Shown: piece after piece, positions 1-12,645 of the stretch
How positions within the stretch are numbered: position 1 is the first letter of the stretch
Layout of the letters: each line of letters starts with the position of its first letter
NCBI GenBank assembly: GCA_014654775.1
Contig: JACVZW010000058.1
Location: 186,001-250,000 of the forward strand
Origin: Paracoccaceae bacterium
GTDB lineage: Bacteria > Pseudomonadota > Alphaproteobacteria > Rhodobacterales > Rhodobacteraceae
DNA: 64,000 bases
Reading direction: 5' to 3'
Notes under the pieces: model-generated
Database searches by the model: none
What the model saw: only the letters and a program-made list of their open reading frames with translations
What the model was told of the DNA's origin: nothing
Program-made: the position numbers and the translations under genes

Positions 1-71
1 TTCGGCCCCGTCAAGTTGCTAGTCACGTCCCGGTGGCCCGTCGTGGCGGGCCGCGGAAGAAGGAGAATCCG

Positions 72-545
72 ATGACCGAGGCCACCGGCAGCGGCGCCGT
101 CCTGAGCGCCGATCTTGATCTGATCCAGCGGATCATTCCGCACCGCTATCCCTTTCTTTTGGTGGACAAGGTGCGCGACATCGTCATCAACGAAAGCTGC
201 GTGGGCATCAAGAACGTCACAATCAACGAGCCGCAGTTCACCGGGCATTTCCCCGGCATGCCGATCTTTCCGGGCGTGATGATCATCGAGGCGATGGCGC
301 AGACGAGCGGCATTCTGGTCGGCCTGTCGATGGATCTGGTGGACAAGCAGGCGAAGGTCTTCTTCATGGGCGTGGACGGGGTGAAGTTCCGCCGCAAGGT
401 GGTACCCGGCGATGTGCTGGAATTGCATGTGAAGGCGCTGCGCGGCGGCGGTCGCGTGTGGAAATTCGAGGGCCGCGCCATCGTCGACGGGGAGTTGGCC
501 TGCGAGGCCACCTTCATGGCCATGTTCGACGTGCCGAAGGCCTGA
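72..545 (+). CDS. fabZ: 3-hydroxyacyl-[acyl-carrier-protein] dehydratase FabZ
   Basis: FabZ dehydrates 3-hydroxyacyl-ACP in fatty acid elongation. The 157-residue protein has the HRYPFLLVD motif at residues 24-32 and the hot-dog-fold signature [12 protein letters not shown], which supplies the catalytic pair His59 and Glu73. I chose the ATG at 72 because AAGGAG lies just upstream; the same frame stays open to a GTG at 33, but that extension (Arg/Gly/Lys-rich) does not look like FabZ. lpxA follows after 2 bases, so this is the known lpx-fabZ gene order. lpxD would be expected upstream, but too little sequence is present to show its end. Confidence 0.96.
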   Translation: MTEATGSGAVLSADLDLIQRIIPHRYPFLLVDKVRDIVINESCVGIKNVTINEPQFTGHFPGMPIFPGVMIIEAMAQTSGILVGLSMDLVDKQAKVFFMGVDGVKFRRKVVPGDVLELHVKALRGGGRVWKFEGRAIVDGELACEATFMAMFDVPKA

Positions 546-547
546 AC

Positions 548-1345
548 ATGAGCATTCATCCCGAGGCGCGCATCCACCCTTCCGCCGTGGTCGAGACGGG
601 CGCCGTGATCGGCGCGGGCTGCGACATCGGCCCCTTTTCGGTGATCGGGCCGGAGGTCGTGCTGAAGGACCGGGTGGTGGTGAAGAGCCATGCCGTTGTC
701 ACCGGCTGGACCGAGGTGGGGGAGGAGTCGGTGATCTTCCCCTTTGCCACGGTGGGCGAGGTACCGCAGGACCTGAAATACAAGGGCGAGAAGACGCGGC
801 TGGTCATCGGGCGGCGTTGCCGCATCCGCGAGGCGGCGACGCTGAACGTGGGTACCGAGGGCGGCGGTGGCGTGACGCGGCTGGGCGACGACGTGCTGGT
901 GATGACCGGCGCGCATGTGGGCCATGACGCGCAGATCGGCAATCGCGTGATCCTTGTGAACCATGTGGCCATCGCGGGCCATTGCGTGCTGGGCGATGAC
1001 GTGATCGTGGGCGGGTTGTCGGGCGTGCACCAATTCGTTCGGATCGGGCAGGGCGCGATCATCGGCGCGGTGACCATGGTGACAAATGACGTGATCCCCT
1101 ACGGCCTTGTGCAGGCCCCGCGCGGGGAGTTGGACGGGCTGAACCTTGTGGGCCTGAAGCGGCGCGGGGTGGAGCGTGGCGAGATCACCGCGTTGCGGGC
1201 GGCCTATCAAATGCTGGCGCAGGGGGAGGGGACCTTCCTCGACCGGGCGAGGAAGCTGGCTGACGAGACCGACAGCGCCTATGTGCGCGAGGTGACGGAA
1301 TTCATCCTGTCGGCCTCGGACCGGTCCTTCCTGACGCCGAAATGA
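548..1345 (+). CDS. lpxA: acyl-ACP--UDP-N-acetylglucosamine O-acyltransferase LpxA
   Basis: LpxA transfers a 3-hydroxyacyl chain from ACP to UDP-GlcNAc, the first step of lipid A synthesis in the cytoplasm. The 265-residue protein starts with the left-handed beta-helix hexapeptide repeats typical of the family (for example GAVIGAGCDIGPFSVIG). The AHVGHD segment places the likely catalytic His at residue 126, and the GGLSGVHQF motif follows. The ATG at 548 lies 2 bases after fabZ. An in-frame upstream extension overlaps fabZ and is not part of the family. The stop overlaps the lpxI start by 4 bases (ATGA). Confidence 0.97.
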   Translation: MSIHPEARIHPSAVVETGAVIGAGCDIGPFSVIGPEVVLKDRVVVKSHAVVTGWTEVGEESVIFPFATVGEVPQDLKYKGEKTRLVIGRRCRIREAATLNVGTEGGGGVTRLGDDVLVMTGAHVGHDAQIGNRVILVNHVAIAGHCVLGDDVIVGGLSGVHQFVRIGQGAIIGAVTMVTNDVIPYGLVQAPRGELDGLNLVGLKRRGVERGEITALRAAYQMLAQGEGTFLDRARKLADETDSAYVREVTEFILSASDRSFLTPK

Positions 1346-2148
1346 CTCGGACGGCGATCATCGCGGGGGCGGGTGGCCTGCCTGCGGCGGTGATGGCCGC
1401 GATGGCCGAGCGGCCCTTAGTGGCGGCGCTGGAGGGGTTCGCGCCTGCGGGCGTGGAGCCTGACCTGCGGTTCCGGGTGGAGCGGCTGGTGCCTTTCTTG
1501 CGGGCACTGGAGGATGCGGGCGTCACCCGCGTCTGTTTTGCAGGCGCGGTGCAGCGGCCTAGGCTGGACCCGGCGCTGTTCGATCCCGACACCGCGACGA
1601 TGGTGCCGCGTTTGCTGGCCGCGATGGGGCAGGGGGATGATGCCACCCTGCGCGAGGTGCTGGCGATATTCGAAGAGTCGGGTTTCGCGCTGGTCGGTGT
1701 GCAGGAGATCGCGCCCGCGCTGGTGCCGGGGGCCGGGGTTCTGTGCGGTGCGGTGAACGAGCGGGACCGCACGGATGCGGCGCGGGCAGCCGCCATAGTG
1801 GCGGCGCTGGGGCGCGTCGATGTGGGGCAGGGGGCGGTGGTGCAGCAGGGCCTCTGCCTTGCCGTCGAGGCGCTGCCCGGGACGGATGCGATGCTGGCCG
1901 GGGTTGCATCTATTCCTGCGGGCTTGCGCCCGGCAGGGGCGAAGGGCGTGTTCTACAAGGCGCCGAAGCCCCTGCAGGACCGTCGGATCGACCTGCCCGC
2001 GCTGGGGGTGGAAACCGTGCGCCGCGTGGCGGCAGCGGGTCTTGGTGGGATCGTGTGGGAGGCGGGCGGCGTGATCTGCCTCGACCTGCCTGCGATGCGG
2101 GCGGAGGCAGAGGCGGCGGGTCTTTTCCTTTGGGCGCGGGAGCCATGA
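1342..2148 (+). CDS. lpxI: UDP-2,3-diacylglucosamine diphosphatase LpxI
   Basis: LpxI hydrolyses UDP-2,3-diacylglucosamine to lipid X and UMP; most alphaproteobacteria use it instead of the LpxH of enterobacteria. The 268-residue protein has the N-terminal AIIAGAGGLPAAV segment and the C-terminal KGVFYKAPKPLQD and GVETVRR segments of the DUF1009/LpxI family. It overlaps lpxA by 4 bases at the start and lpxB by 4 bases at the end, so translation of the three genes is probably coupled. The assignment comes from family motifs and from its position between lpxA and lpxB. Confidence 0.93.
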   Translation: MTRTAIIAGAGGLPAAVMAAMAERPLVAALEGFAPAGVEPDLRFRVERLVPFLRALEDAGVTRVCFAGAVQRPRLDPALFDPDTATMVPRLLAAMGQGDDATLREVLAIFEESGFALVGVQEIAPALVPGAGVLCGAVNERDRTDAARAAAIVAALGRVDVGQGAVVQQGLCLAVEALPGTDAMLAGVASIPAGLRPAGAKGVFYKAPKPLQDRRIDLPALGVETVRRVAAAGLGGIVWEAGGVICLDLPAMRAEAEAAGLFLWAREP

Positions 2149-3260
2149 AAATCTTCCTCGTCGCCGGGGAGCCTTCGGGCGACCGTCTGGGGGCGGCGCT
2201 GATGGCAGGGCTGAAGAGCCTTGCGCCGGGGGTAGAGTTTGCGGGCGTTGCGGGGCCCCTGATGCAGGCCGAAGGGATGGGGTCGCTGTTCCCGATGGAG
2301 GAGCTTTCGGTGATGGGGATCGCCGAGGTGCTGCCGAAATACCTGCATCTGAAACGGCGAATCCGCGAGGTGGCCGAGGCCGTGATCGCGTCCGACGCGG
2401 CGGCGTTGGTGACGATCGACAGCCCCGATTTCGGTCTGCGGGTGGCGGCACTGGTGAAGGCGGCAAAGCCGGGGTTGCGGACGATCCATTATGTGGCCCC
2501 CTCGGTCTGGGCCTGGCGGCCGGGGCGGGCGGCCAAGATGGCGCGGCATGTGGATCATGTGCTGGCGCTGCTGCCGTTCGAGCCGCCCTATATGCAGGCG
2601 GCGGGGATGACATGCGATTTTGTGGGTCATCCGGTGGTGGCGGAGGCTTTGGCCTCTGACGTGGAGCGCAAGGCATGGGCGGGCGAGGGGCCGCTTGTGC
2701 TGGCCCTGCCGGGGTCGCGTCGCGGGGAAGTAGCGCGACTGATGCCGGTGCTGGGCGATGTGGTGGGTCGGCTGGTCGCGCGCCATCCGGGCCTGCGCGT
2801 CGCGCTGCCCACGGTGCGGGGCGTGGCCGGGCTTGTGCGCGAGATGGCGGCGGGCTGGACCGTGCGGCCTGAGATCGTGGAAGAGGCGGCGCAGAAGCGC
2901 GGGGCCTTTGCGGCGGCGGATGTGGCGGTGGCGGCGTCGGGGACAGTGTCGCTCGAGCTTGCGGCGAATGGTTGTCCCATGGTGATTGCCTATGACATGC
3001 ATCCCCTGACGCTCTGGCTGATGCGGCGGGCGGCGCTGATCGACACGGTGACTTTGGTGAACCTTGTCAGCGAAACGCGGGTGGTGCCGGAATTCATCGG
3101 CGCGCGCTGTCGGGCGGACTTGATCGCGCCTGCGGTGGAGGCGCTGCTGGCGGACCCTTCGGCGCAGGATGCGGCGATGCGGGTGACGATGGAACGGCTT
3201 GGTCATGGCGGCGCGCCGCCCGGATTGCGGGCGGCGCGGTCGGTTCTTTCGGTGCTGTGA
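2145..3260 (+). CDS. lpxB: lipid-A-disaccharide synthase LpxB
   Basis: LpxB joins lipid X and UDP-2,3-diacylglucosamine to make the lipid A disaccharide at the inner membrane. The 371-residue protein opens with MKIFLVAGEPSGD, the glycosyltransferase-19 N-terminal signature. It has the SVWAWRPGR segment near residue 120, LALPGSRRGEV near residue 190, and the SGTVSLELA motif of the sugar-nucleotide site. The start at 2145 gives the usual family length and a 4-base overlap with lpxI. It is the last gene of the fabZ-lpxA-lpxI-lpxB operon. The next gene lies on the opposite strand. Confidence 0.97.
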   Translation: MKIFLVAGEPSGDRLGAALMAGLKSLAPGVEFAGVAGPLMQAEGMGSLFPMEELSVMGIAEVLPKYLHLKRRIREVAEAVIASDAAALVTIDSPDFGLRVAALVKAAKPGLRTIHYVAPSVWAWRPGRAAKMARHVDHVLALLPFEPPYMQAAGMTCDFVGHPVVAEALASDVERKAWAGEGPLVLALPGSRRGEVARLMPVLGDVVGRLVARHPGLRVALPTVRGVAGLVREMAAGWTVRPEIVEEAAQKRGAFAAADVAVAASGTVSLELAANGCPMVIAYDMHPLTLWLMRRAALIDTVTLVNLVSETRVVPEFIGARCRADLIAPAVEALLADPSAQDAAMRVTMERLGHGGAPPGLRAARSVLSVL

Positions 3261-3271
3261 GGAAGTTTCCT

Positions 3272-3478
3272 CTAGGTCTGGGGCTTGGGCAAAGGATTTT
3301 TCATCATCCACTCCCAAAGGTCCCGTTGGTGCTGGTGAAGATCATCATCGTGGAAAACACGCCGCAGCCAGAGCGCCACGGGCTGCGGTAAAGACACCAA
3401 GATGCCATCGATCATCACGTCGACATGACCATCCTTTGTCTTCAGCTTGTCCAACACGTCTTTTGAAGGCTTACTCAT
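3272..3478 (-). CDS. small hypothetical protein, 68 aa
   Basis: I do not recognise this 68-residue protein. It has a charged N-terminus (MSKPSKDVLDKLKTKDG) and a Trp-rich C-terminal half (VALWLRRVF, LWEWMMKNP), with no signal peptide or obvious domain. A purine-rich GAGGGA lies upstream of its ATG. It is convergent with lpxB, its end only 11 bases beyond that gene. The segment 3270-3600 is visibly less GC-rich than both neighbours, which suggests a recently acquired or fast-evolving gene. It is supported mainly by the clean start and the gap it fills. Confidence 0.55.
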   Translation of the reverse strand: MSKPSKDVLDKLKTKDGHVDVMIDGILVSLPQPVALWLRRVFHDDDLHQHQRDLWEWMMKNPLPKPQT

Positions 3479-3601
3479 TCACTATATCCCTCTACACAAC
3501 AAACACATGGCTCCGATGTACGGACCCACGCGGTTCACTGTGCAGCAAAACATCGGCCTTTGCGCCATGTTTTCTTTGGGTAGTTGCGCTGCGTGGCCGG
3601 G

Positions 3602-4762
3602 TTACCGATCCGGTGGCGGCGAGTGTCGACCCGACCAGATCCAGCCGCCGCCCAGCACGCGGCTGCTGTCGGGGGCGTAGAAGACGCAGGCCTGACCGGG
3701 GCTGACGCCGTCTTCGGGGGAAAGCAGCTCCACCTCCGCTTCCGTGTCCGACAGGGGTCGGATCACGGCGGGGCGCGGGGGCCGGGTGGAACGGACCTTG
3801 ACGTTCACATGCCATTCGGCACGGCTGGCCAGCGGGGCGTCGCCCAGCCAGTTGATTTCGCGCAGCGGCACGGTGCGGGTGGAGAGCGCCTCTTTCGGCC
3901 CGACGATCACGCGGCGCGTGTCGGGGTCGAGTTTCACAACATAGAGCGGATCGCCAAGGCCACCGATGCCGAGGCCCTTCCTCTGCCCGATCGTGTAATG
4001 GATCACACCCCGGTGCGTGCCGAGCACATGTCCGGAGAGATCGACGATCTCGCCCGGATCGGCGGCGCCGGGGCGCAGCTTCTCGATCACCGCGGCATAG
4101 TTGCCATTGGGGACGAAGCAGATGTCCTGACTGTCGGGCTTGTCGGCCACAGGCAGGCCGTAACGCGCAGCGAGTGCGCGTGTTTCGGCCTTGGAGGCGA
4201 GGTGGCCCAAGGGGAAGCGGAGATAGGCAAGTTGCTCCGGCGTGGTGGAGAAGAGGAAATAGGACTGATCGCGGTTCGGATCGCCGGCCATATGCAGTTC
4301 CGGTCCCAGCGCGCCGATCTTGCGCTGGATGTAATGGCCGGTGGCCATGCAGTCGGCCTCCAGATCCTTGGCCGTGGCGAGGAGGTCCTTGAATTTCACC
4401 CGTTCGTTGCAGCGGATGCAGGGGACGGGGGTTGCGCCAGCCAGATAGGCGTCGGCGAATTCCTCGATAACCGCCTCGCGGAAGGTGTTCTCGTAATCGA
4501 GCACGTAATGGGGAAAGCCCATGGTTTCGGCCACCCGGCGGGCATCATGGATGTCGCGGCCCGCGCAACATGCGCCCTTTTTGGCCAGCGCCGCGCCGTG
4601 ATCGTAAAGCTGTAGGGTGACGCCCACGACATCATAGCCCTCTTCCGCCAGCATGGCGGCCACGACCGAGGAATCCACACCGCCCGACATGGCGACAACC
4701 ACGCGGGTATCGGCTGGGGCCTTGGGCAGGCCAAGCGAGTTGAGGGGGCGGTCGAGCGGCAT
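3602..4762 (-). CDS. mnmA: tRNA-specific 2-thiouridylase MnmA
   Basis: MnmA makes the 2-thio group of U34 in tRNAs for Lys, Glu and Gln, with sulfur relayed from a cysteine desulfurase. With the start at 4762 the protein has 386 residues. The PP-loop SGGVDSS is at residues 26-32. The first catalytic cysteine lies in [11 protein letters not shown] (Cys118) and the second in [11 protein letters not shown] (Cys215). The frame is open upstream to 4828, but those 22 extra residues are Pro/Arg-rich and unlike the family. The gene is divergent from sciP, and the 144 bases between them must hold both promoters. Confidence 0.95.
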   Translation of the reverse strand: MPLDRPLNSLGLPKAPADTRVVVAMSGGVDSSVVAAMLAEEGYDVVGVTLQLYDHGAALAKKGACCAGRDIHDARRVAETMGFPHYVLDYENTFREAVIEEFADAYLAGATPVPCIRCNERVKFKDLLATAKDLEADCMATGHYIQRKIGALGPELHMAGDPNRDQSYFLFSTTPEQLAYLRFPLGHLASKAETRALAARYGLPVADKPDSQDICFVPNGNYAAVIEKLRPGAADPGEIVDLSGHVLGTHRGVIHYTIGQRKGLGIGGLGDPLYVVKLDPDTRRVIVGPKEALSTRTVPLREINWLGDAPLASRAEWHVNVKVRSTRPPRPAVIRPLSDTEAEVELLSPEDGVSPGQACVFYAPDSSRVLGGGWIWSGRHSPPPDR

Positions 4763-4906
4763 CGGCGGGGTCCCGGCGGGAAAGGCGGTGGAAGGCCGTC
4801 GGAATACAGGAAAAGCGGGGCGGGCCACAAGAGGGAGCGCTGCGGGCCTTCAGCATCGGTTAAGGAAAGCGCGCGATAGTTCGGGGGAAGACGAAGGAGA
4901 CCCCGC

Positions 4907-5185
4907 ATGTACATCAAGCGCGTTCCCGGCCCCCGCCATGTGACCCTGCCAGATGGCAGCATCCTGACACGGGCCGATCTTCCCCCGCCCGACACCTATC
5001 GCTGGGTGGCGCGGCGCAAGGCCGTCGTGGTGCAGGCCGTCCAGCATGGCCTGATCGGGCGGGATGAGGCGCTGGAGCGCTATACCTTGACCGATGAGGA
5101 ACTGAGCGCGTGGGAGGCTGCGATGACCCGCCACGGGGCTGCGGCGCTGCGGGCGACCAAGGTGCAGCAATATCGACAGTTTTAG
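4907..5185 (+). CDS. sciP: SciP-family CtrA inhibitor (DUF1153)
   Basis: This 92-residue protein matches the SciP/DUF1153 pattern: LPDGSILTRADLPP near the N-terminus, RWVARRKAVVVQAVQ, a helix-turn-helix-like region GLIGRDEALERYTLTDEEL, and the closing ATKVQQYRQF. In Caulobacter, SciP binds CtrA and stops it from activating transcription. Here the gene lies 88 bases upstream of ctrA in the same direction, so antagonist and target are neighbours. A good AAGGAG lies upstream of the ATG. The family call is secure; the inhibitory role is taken from Caulobacter. Confidence 0.88.
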   Translation: MYIKRVPGPRHVTLPDGSILTRADLPPPDTYRWVARRKAVVVQAVQHGLIGRDEALERYTLTDEELSAWEAAMTRHGAAALRATKVQQYRQF

Positions 5186-5273
5186 ATTGAGATTGACGGA
5201 AAATCTGCCATAGTAATCTTTGTTTAACGAGTGGTCTGCAATGTCGCCTAAGGGCGGCTTTACGGAGAGTGAC

Positions 5274-5993
5274 ATGCGAGTGCTTTTGGTTGAAGACGAT
5301 CCCGCGACATCGCGGAGCATCGAGTTGATGCTGACACATGCCAACCTGAACGTGTACTGCACGGATCTAGGGGAAGATGGCATCGATCTGGCGAAACTCT
5401 ACGACTATGATCTCATCCTTCTGGATCTGAACCTTCCCGACATGAGCGGGCACGAGGTTTTGCGCCAATTGCGGATGGCCAAGATCGAAACCCCCATCCT
5501 TATCCTTTCGGGGTCGGACGACACCGACAGTAAGATTCGGGGGTTCGGCTTTGGTGCGGATGACTATCTGACCAAGCCTTTCCATCGCGAGGAACTGATC
5601 GCGCGAATCCACGCGATCATCCGCCGGTCGAAAGGCCATGCCCAGTCCATCATCCGCACCGGGCATATCAACGTGAACCTTGACGCCAAATCGGTAGATG
5701 TGGGCGGCAAGAGCGTGCATCTGACGGGGAAGGAGTATCAGATCCTGGAACTCCTCAGCCTGCGGAAGGGCACGACCCTGACCAAGGAAATGTTCCTGAA
5801 CCACCTTTATGGTGGGATGGACGAGCCGGAACTGAAGATCATCGACGTCTTCATCTGCAAGCTGCGCAAGAAGCTGGCCGAGGCGACGGGGGGTGAAAAC
5901 TATATCGAGACGGTCTGGGGTCGCGGCTACGTGATGCGCGATCCGGTGCCGGAGATCGCCCATCGCCGCGTTTCCATCGCGGCGGCGAGCTGA
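5274..5993 (+). CDS. ctrA: cell-cycle response regulator CtrA
   Basis: CtrA is an OmpR-type response regulator. In Rhodobacterales it mainly controls motility, gene transfer agents and other non-essential programmes rather than replication. The 239-residue protein has the acidic pocket Glu7-Asp8-Asp9, the phosphoacceptor Asp51 in [13 protein letters not shown], and the OmpR winged helix ([12 protein letters not shown] to [13 protein letters not shown]) from about residue 140. The C-terminus ends in small hydrophobic residues (IAAAS), resembling the Ala-Ala ClpXP tag of Caulobacter CtrA. I chose the ATG at 5274 because it gives MRVLLVEDD; an in-frame start at 5220 adds 18 non-homologous residues. 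Isolated TTAAC half-sites occur upstream, but no full CtrA box. Confidence 0.95.
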   Translation: MRVLLVEDDPATSRSIELMLTHANLNVYCTDLGEDGIDLAKLYDYDLILLDLNLPDMSGHEVLRQLRMAKIETPILILSGSDDTDSKIRGFGFGADDYLTKPFHREELIARIHAIIRRSKGHAQSIIRTGHINVNLDAKSVDVGGKSVHLTGKEYQILELLSLRKGTTLTKEMFLNHLYGGMDEPELKIIDVFICKLRKKLAEATGGENYIETVWGRGYVMRDPVPEIAHRRVSIAAAS

Positions 5994-6022
5994 AGCCTGC
6001 GGCGGGCGCTGGACTGTTCCGG

Positions 6023-10399
<4,377 letters not shown>

Positions 10400-10458
10400 G
10401 GGCGCGCTGAAGGGCGAGACCGGGCTGGCCTGCGTTTCCGTTGCAACCCCCTCCCCAA

Positions 10459-10482
10459 CCCTCCCCCATAACTGGGGGAGGG
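10459..10482. repeat. C-rich/G-rich palindromic element, copy 1 of 3
   Basis: A 10-bp inverted repeat (CCCTCCCCCA and its complement, 4-base loop) lies 60 bases after recG. Similar hairpins with the same CTCCCC leader and CCCTCCCCC arm occur at 14031-14058 and 20808-20836. It may end recG transcription, but no T-run follows directly. Confidence 0.65.
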
Positions 10483-10577
10483 AGTGTTCTTGATATGATC
10501 CCGAATGTTCTTAAAAAGTTCTTTACACTGCCGGGAAATCATGAGAACAAATAAGCAACAAACCAATGGAGGTGACG

Positions 10578-10697
10578 ATGCTGACGGATATGAAGGATAT
10601 TCTCTCCCGCTCCCGTGCCACGGTGATTGAGGATCTGGTGGGTGTCGTCGCGCTTTTCTCCATGCTGGTCGTGTCGCTGCACATTCTATCTGCCTGA
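10578..10697 (+). CDS. 39-aa putative membrane peptide
   Basis: This short gene encodes 39 residues. The N-terminal half is hydrophilic (MLTDMKDILSRSRATVIEDL) and the C-terminal half forms one hydrophobic helix (VGVVALFSMLVVSLHILSA) that could span the membrane. A clear GGAGGTG ribosome site sits 6 bases before the ATG, and a strong terminator lies about 90 bases past the stop. Both support a real transcription unit. I do not know its function. It lies alone between recG and the convergent NifU-like gene. Confidence 0.65.
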   Translation: MLTDMKDILSRSRATVIEDLVGVVALFSMLVVSLHILSA

Positions 10698-10785
10698 GGT
10701 TCTGCCTGCGGTTTTGTTCCATGTGCCTGTCCCCAAGCGGCACCCGGATGGCAGCCCTGCCTATCTGACGAACGAAACGCCACTG

Positions 10786-10820
10786 ACCGCCGCCGTCGCA
10801 GGACGTGCGGCGGTTTTTTC
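10786..10820 (+). terminator. Rho-independent terminator
   Basis: A perfect 8-bp stem (ACCGCCGC and GCGGCGGT) with a 13-base loop runs into T6 (10814-10819). It ends the transcript carrying the 39-residue peptide gene and faces the convergent gene at 10848-11300. Confidence 0.85.
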
Positions 10821-10847
10821 ATGGTTGGGTTAAGAACGGATTGAGGG

Positions 10848-11300
10848 TCAGCCCGCCGCGCGGGCCTTGAGCGCCTCATCCAGCGCTGCCAGCGTCGCGT
10901 CGAGCGACAGCAGGATGGAGGCGTGGCGGTTGGCATAGTCGCGGGCGGGAAGCAGCACCTCCAGCCCGTCGAACGGAGCGGCGGGGACGGGGCCGCCGCG
11001 TTTCAGCATAGCGTCGAGTTCGGCGCGGGCCTGCGCGACCTCCTCCCGCGTGCGGCCGAGGATGGCGCGGGCGGTGACGGAGGCCGAGGCCTGCCCGAGG
11101 GCGCAGGCCTTCACGTCCTGCCCGAAGCGGGCGATGCGGTCGCCATCGAGCGTCAGATCCACAGTGACGGTGGAACCGCAAAGGGGCGAGCGTTTCTTCG
11201 CGCTGCCATCGGGCTCGGACAGGCGGCCCAGATGCGGGATATCTGCCGCGAGTTCGAGGATGCGGCCCGAATAGAGCTTGACGAGGTCGCTGTCGCTCAT
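10848..11300 (-). CDS. NifU/IscU-like iron-sulfur cluster scaffold protein
   Basis: This 150-residue protein has the NifU_N/IscU fold pattern. RSPLCGSTVTVDLTLDGDRI carries the first cysteine (position 41). VKACALGQASASVTARAI carries the second (near 66). The region after RTREEVAQ lacks the third typical cysteine and reads LLPARDYANRHA instead. Canonical scaffolds hold three Cys, so this may be a divergent scaffold or a repair protein, as described for other IscU-like proteins of alphaproteobacteria. It is divergent from hisI by 66 bases. Confidence 0.8.
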   Translation of the reverse strand: MSDSDLVKLYSGRILELAADIPHLGRLSEPDGSAKKRSPLCGSTVTVDLTLDGDRIARFGQDVKACALGQASASVTARAILGRTREEVAQARAELDAMLKRGGPVPAAPFDGLEVLLPARDYANRHASILLSLDATLAALDEALKARAAG

Positions 11301-11366
11301 GGCTTTTCCTTTCCCTGCTTCCCCCTTAGATAGACCCGTCTGCCGCCCCTGCCAAGGAGAGGACCG

Positions 11367-11726
11367 ATGTCCTTCGACCCAGCAAGCCTAAAGTATGACG
11401 CGAACGGGCTGATCCCCTGCATCGCACAGGATCATGCCACGGGCGACGTGCTGATGATGGCATGGATGACGGCGGAGGCCGTGGCCCGGACGGTGGAGAG
11501 TGGGCGGGTGACCTATTGGAGCCGGTCGCGCGGCGCCTTCTGGTTGAAGGGCGAGACGTCGGGGCATATCCAGCGTCTGGTGGAGTTGCGGGTGGATTGC
11601 GACCGCGATGCGTTGCTGGCGCTGGTGGAGCAGGAGGGACCGGCCTGCCACACGAACCGGCGGTCCTGTTTTTATACGGCGGTGCGGGACGGGGGCGAGG
11701 TCGTTCTGACGGAGCCGATGGTGTGA
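11367..11726 (+). CDS. hisI: phosphoribosyl-AMP cyclohydrolase HisI
   Basis: HisI opens the purine ring of phosphoribosyl-AMP in histidine synthesis. The 119-residue protein is the single-domain form, without the HisE pyrophosphohydrolase domain. It shows [23 protein letters not shown], the Zn/Mg-binding DCDRDALL segment and the cysteine-bearing [10 protein letters not shown] motif. A GGAGAGG ribosome site precedes the ATG. The gene is single, with a hairpin terminator starting 5 bases after the stop. Confidence 0.96.
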   Translation: MSFDPASLKYDANGLIPCIAQDHATGDVLMMAWMTAEAVARTVESGRVTYWSRSRGAFWLKGETSGHIQRLVELRVDCDRDALLALVEQEGPACHTNRRSCFYTAVRDGGEVVLTEPMV

Positions 11727-11730
11727 AGGA

Positions 11731-11750
11731 AGGGGGCGCTCGCGCCCCCT
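11731..11750 (+). terminator. hisI terminator hairpin
   Basis: A GC-rich inverted repeat (AGGGGGCGC with its complement, 2-base centre) begins 5 bases after the hisI stop. A TCTTGG sequence and a second small hairpin (GGCC-TTC-GGCC) follow. It lies immediately before the dispersed element at 11771-11800. Confidence 0.6.
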
Positions 11751-11770
11751 CTTGGCCTTCGGCCAATTCA

Positions 11771-11800
11771 CCCCCTGAGGATATTTGTAAACAGATGAAG
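11771..11800 (+). repeat. dispersed TATTT-GATGAAG element, copy 1
   Basis: CCCCCTGAGGATATTTG is followed by TAAACAGATGAAG. Five related elements occur in this window (18230, 20881, 24941, 31448, 36594), each outside coding sequence and most next to a GC-rich hairpin. Confidence 0.75.
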
Positions 11801-11808
11801 CGGCAGTG

Positions 11809-12645
11809 TCACAGGCCGACCATGCGGCGGATGTCCGGCGGGGTGGCGCCGTCGGCGCGGTATTTCGATATGGCGCGGGCGTCGTCGCGTTTGGCCAGCC
11901 GCTTGCCGTTCTCGTCGCGGATGAGGCGGTGGTGGTGGTAGAGCGGCGTCGGCAGGCCGAAGAGGCGCTGCAGGATCACCTGCACGGGGGTGAAATCGAA
12001 CAGGTCCTCGCCCCGGATCACATGGCTGATGCCCTGATCGGCGTCGTCGAAGGCGGAGGCGAGGAAATAGGCCACGATATCCTCGCCCTTGCGGGAGAGG
12101 ACGACGTCGCCGATTTGTGCGAGGGCCATGGTTCGGTCGATCTGGTGGGTGCCGGCGTGGCCGGGGCCGGTTTCCGTGAAGTGCGGTGGCGTGCCGAGGG
12201 CGTCAAGCGCGGCGGCGAGGTTCAGGCGCAGCGCATCGCCGGGGCGACGGTCGGCCATGGCGCGGTGGCGACAAGTGCCGGGATAGACCGCGAAGGCCAC
12301 ACCTTCTTGCGGGGCGGACAGGGCCGCGCGGATATCGGCGCGGCTGCAGGAACAGGGGTAGAGGAGGTCGCGACCGGCCAGCGGTTCGAGCTGGGCATTG
12401 TAGGCGGCAATCTTGTCGGATTGGCGGTGGATGGGGCCGTCCCAGCGAAGGCCGAGCCATGTCAGATCATCGACGATCTGCGCCTCCCAGTCCGGGCGGC
12501 AGCGGTCGAGGTCGGTGTCTTCCATCCTGAGCAGGAATTCGCCCCCAGCGGCGCGGGCCATGTCATGGGCGAGGAGGGCGGAATAGGCGTGGCCGAGATG
12601 CAGCGGCCCGGTCGGCGAGGGGGCGAACCGGGTGCGGAATGTCAT
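11809..12645 (-). CDS. gluQ: glutamyl-Q tRNA(Asp) synthetase
   Basis: GluQRS is a paralogue of glutamyl-tRNA synthetase that attaches glutamate to the queuosine base at position 34 of tRNA(Asp). The 278-residue protein has the class I signature [15 protein letters not shown] at residues 5-19 and a KMSKS-like [11 protein letters not shown]. It lacks the C-terminal anticodon-binding domain, as expected for the family. Zinc ligands are probably the cysteines in [11 protein letters not shown] and the Tyr/Cys in VYPGTCRHR. It overlaps trmFO by 4 bases, so two tRNA-modification enzymes share an operon. Confidence 0.93.
   Translation of the reverse strand: MTFRTRFAPSPTGPLHLGHAYSALLAHDMARAAGGEFLLRMEDTDLDRCRPDWEAQIVDDLTWLGLRWDGPIHRQSDKIAAYNAQLEPLAGRDLLYPCSCSRADIRAALSAPQEGVAFAVYPGTCRHRAMADRRPGDALRLNLAAALDALGTPPHFTETGPGHAGTHQIDRTMALAQIGDVVLSRKGEDIVAYFLASAFDDADQGISHVIRGEDLFDFTPVQVILQRLFGLPTPLYHHHRLIRDENGKRLAKRDDARAISKYRADGATPPDIRRMVGL

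Noticed and set aside
1-75. Possible end of lpxD at the left edge
   Set aside because: Stops exist at 20-22 and, in another frame, at 73-75, but fewer than 25 codons are visible and none shows an LpxD C-terminus, so no partial gene is claimed.
5220-5230. CtrA binding site upstream of ctrA
   Set aside because: Only one TTAAC half-site is present; the TTAA-N7-TTAA pattern is not met. The same holds for half-sites near 38681 and 49016.
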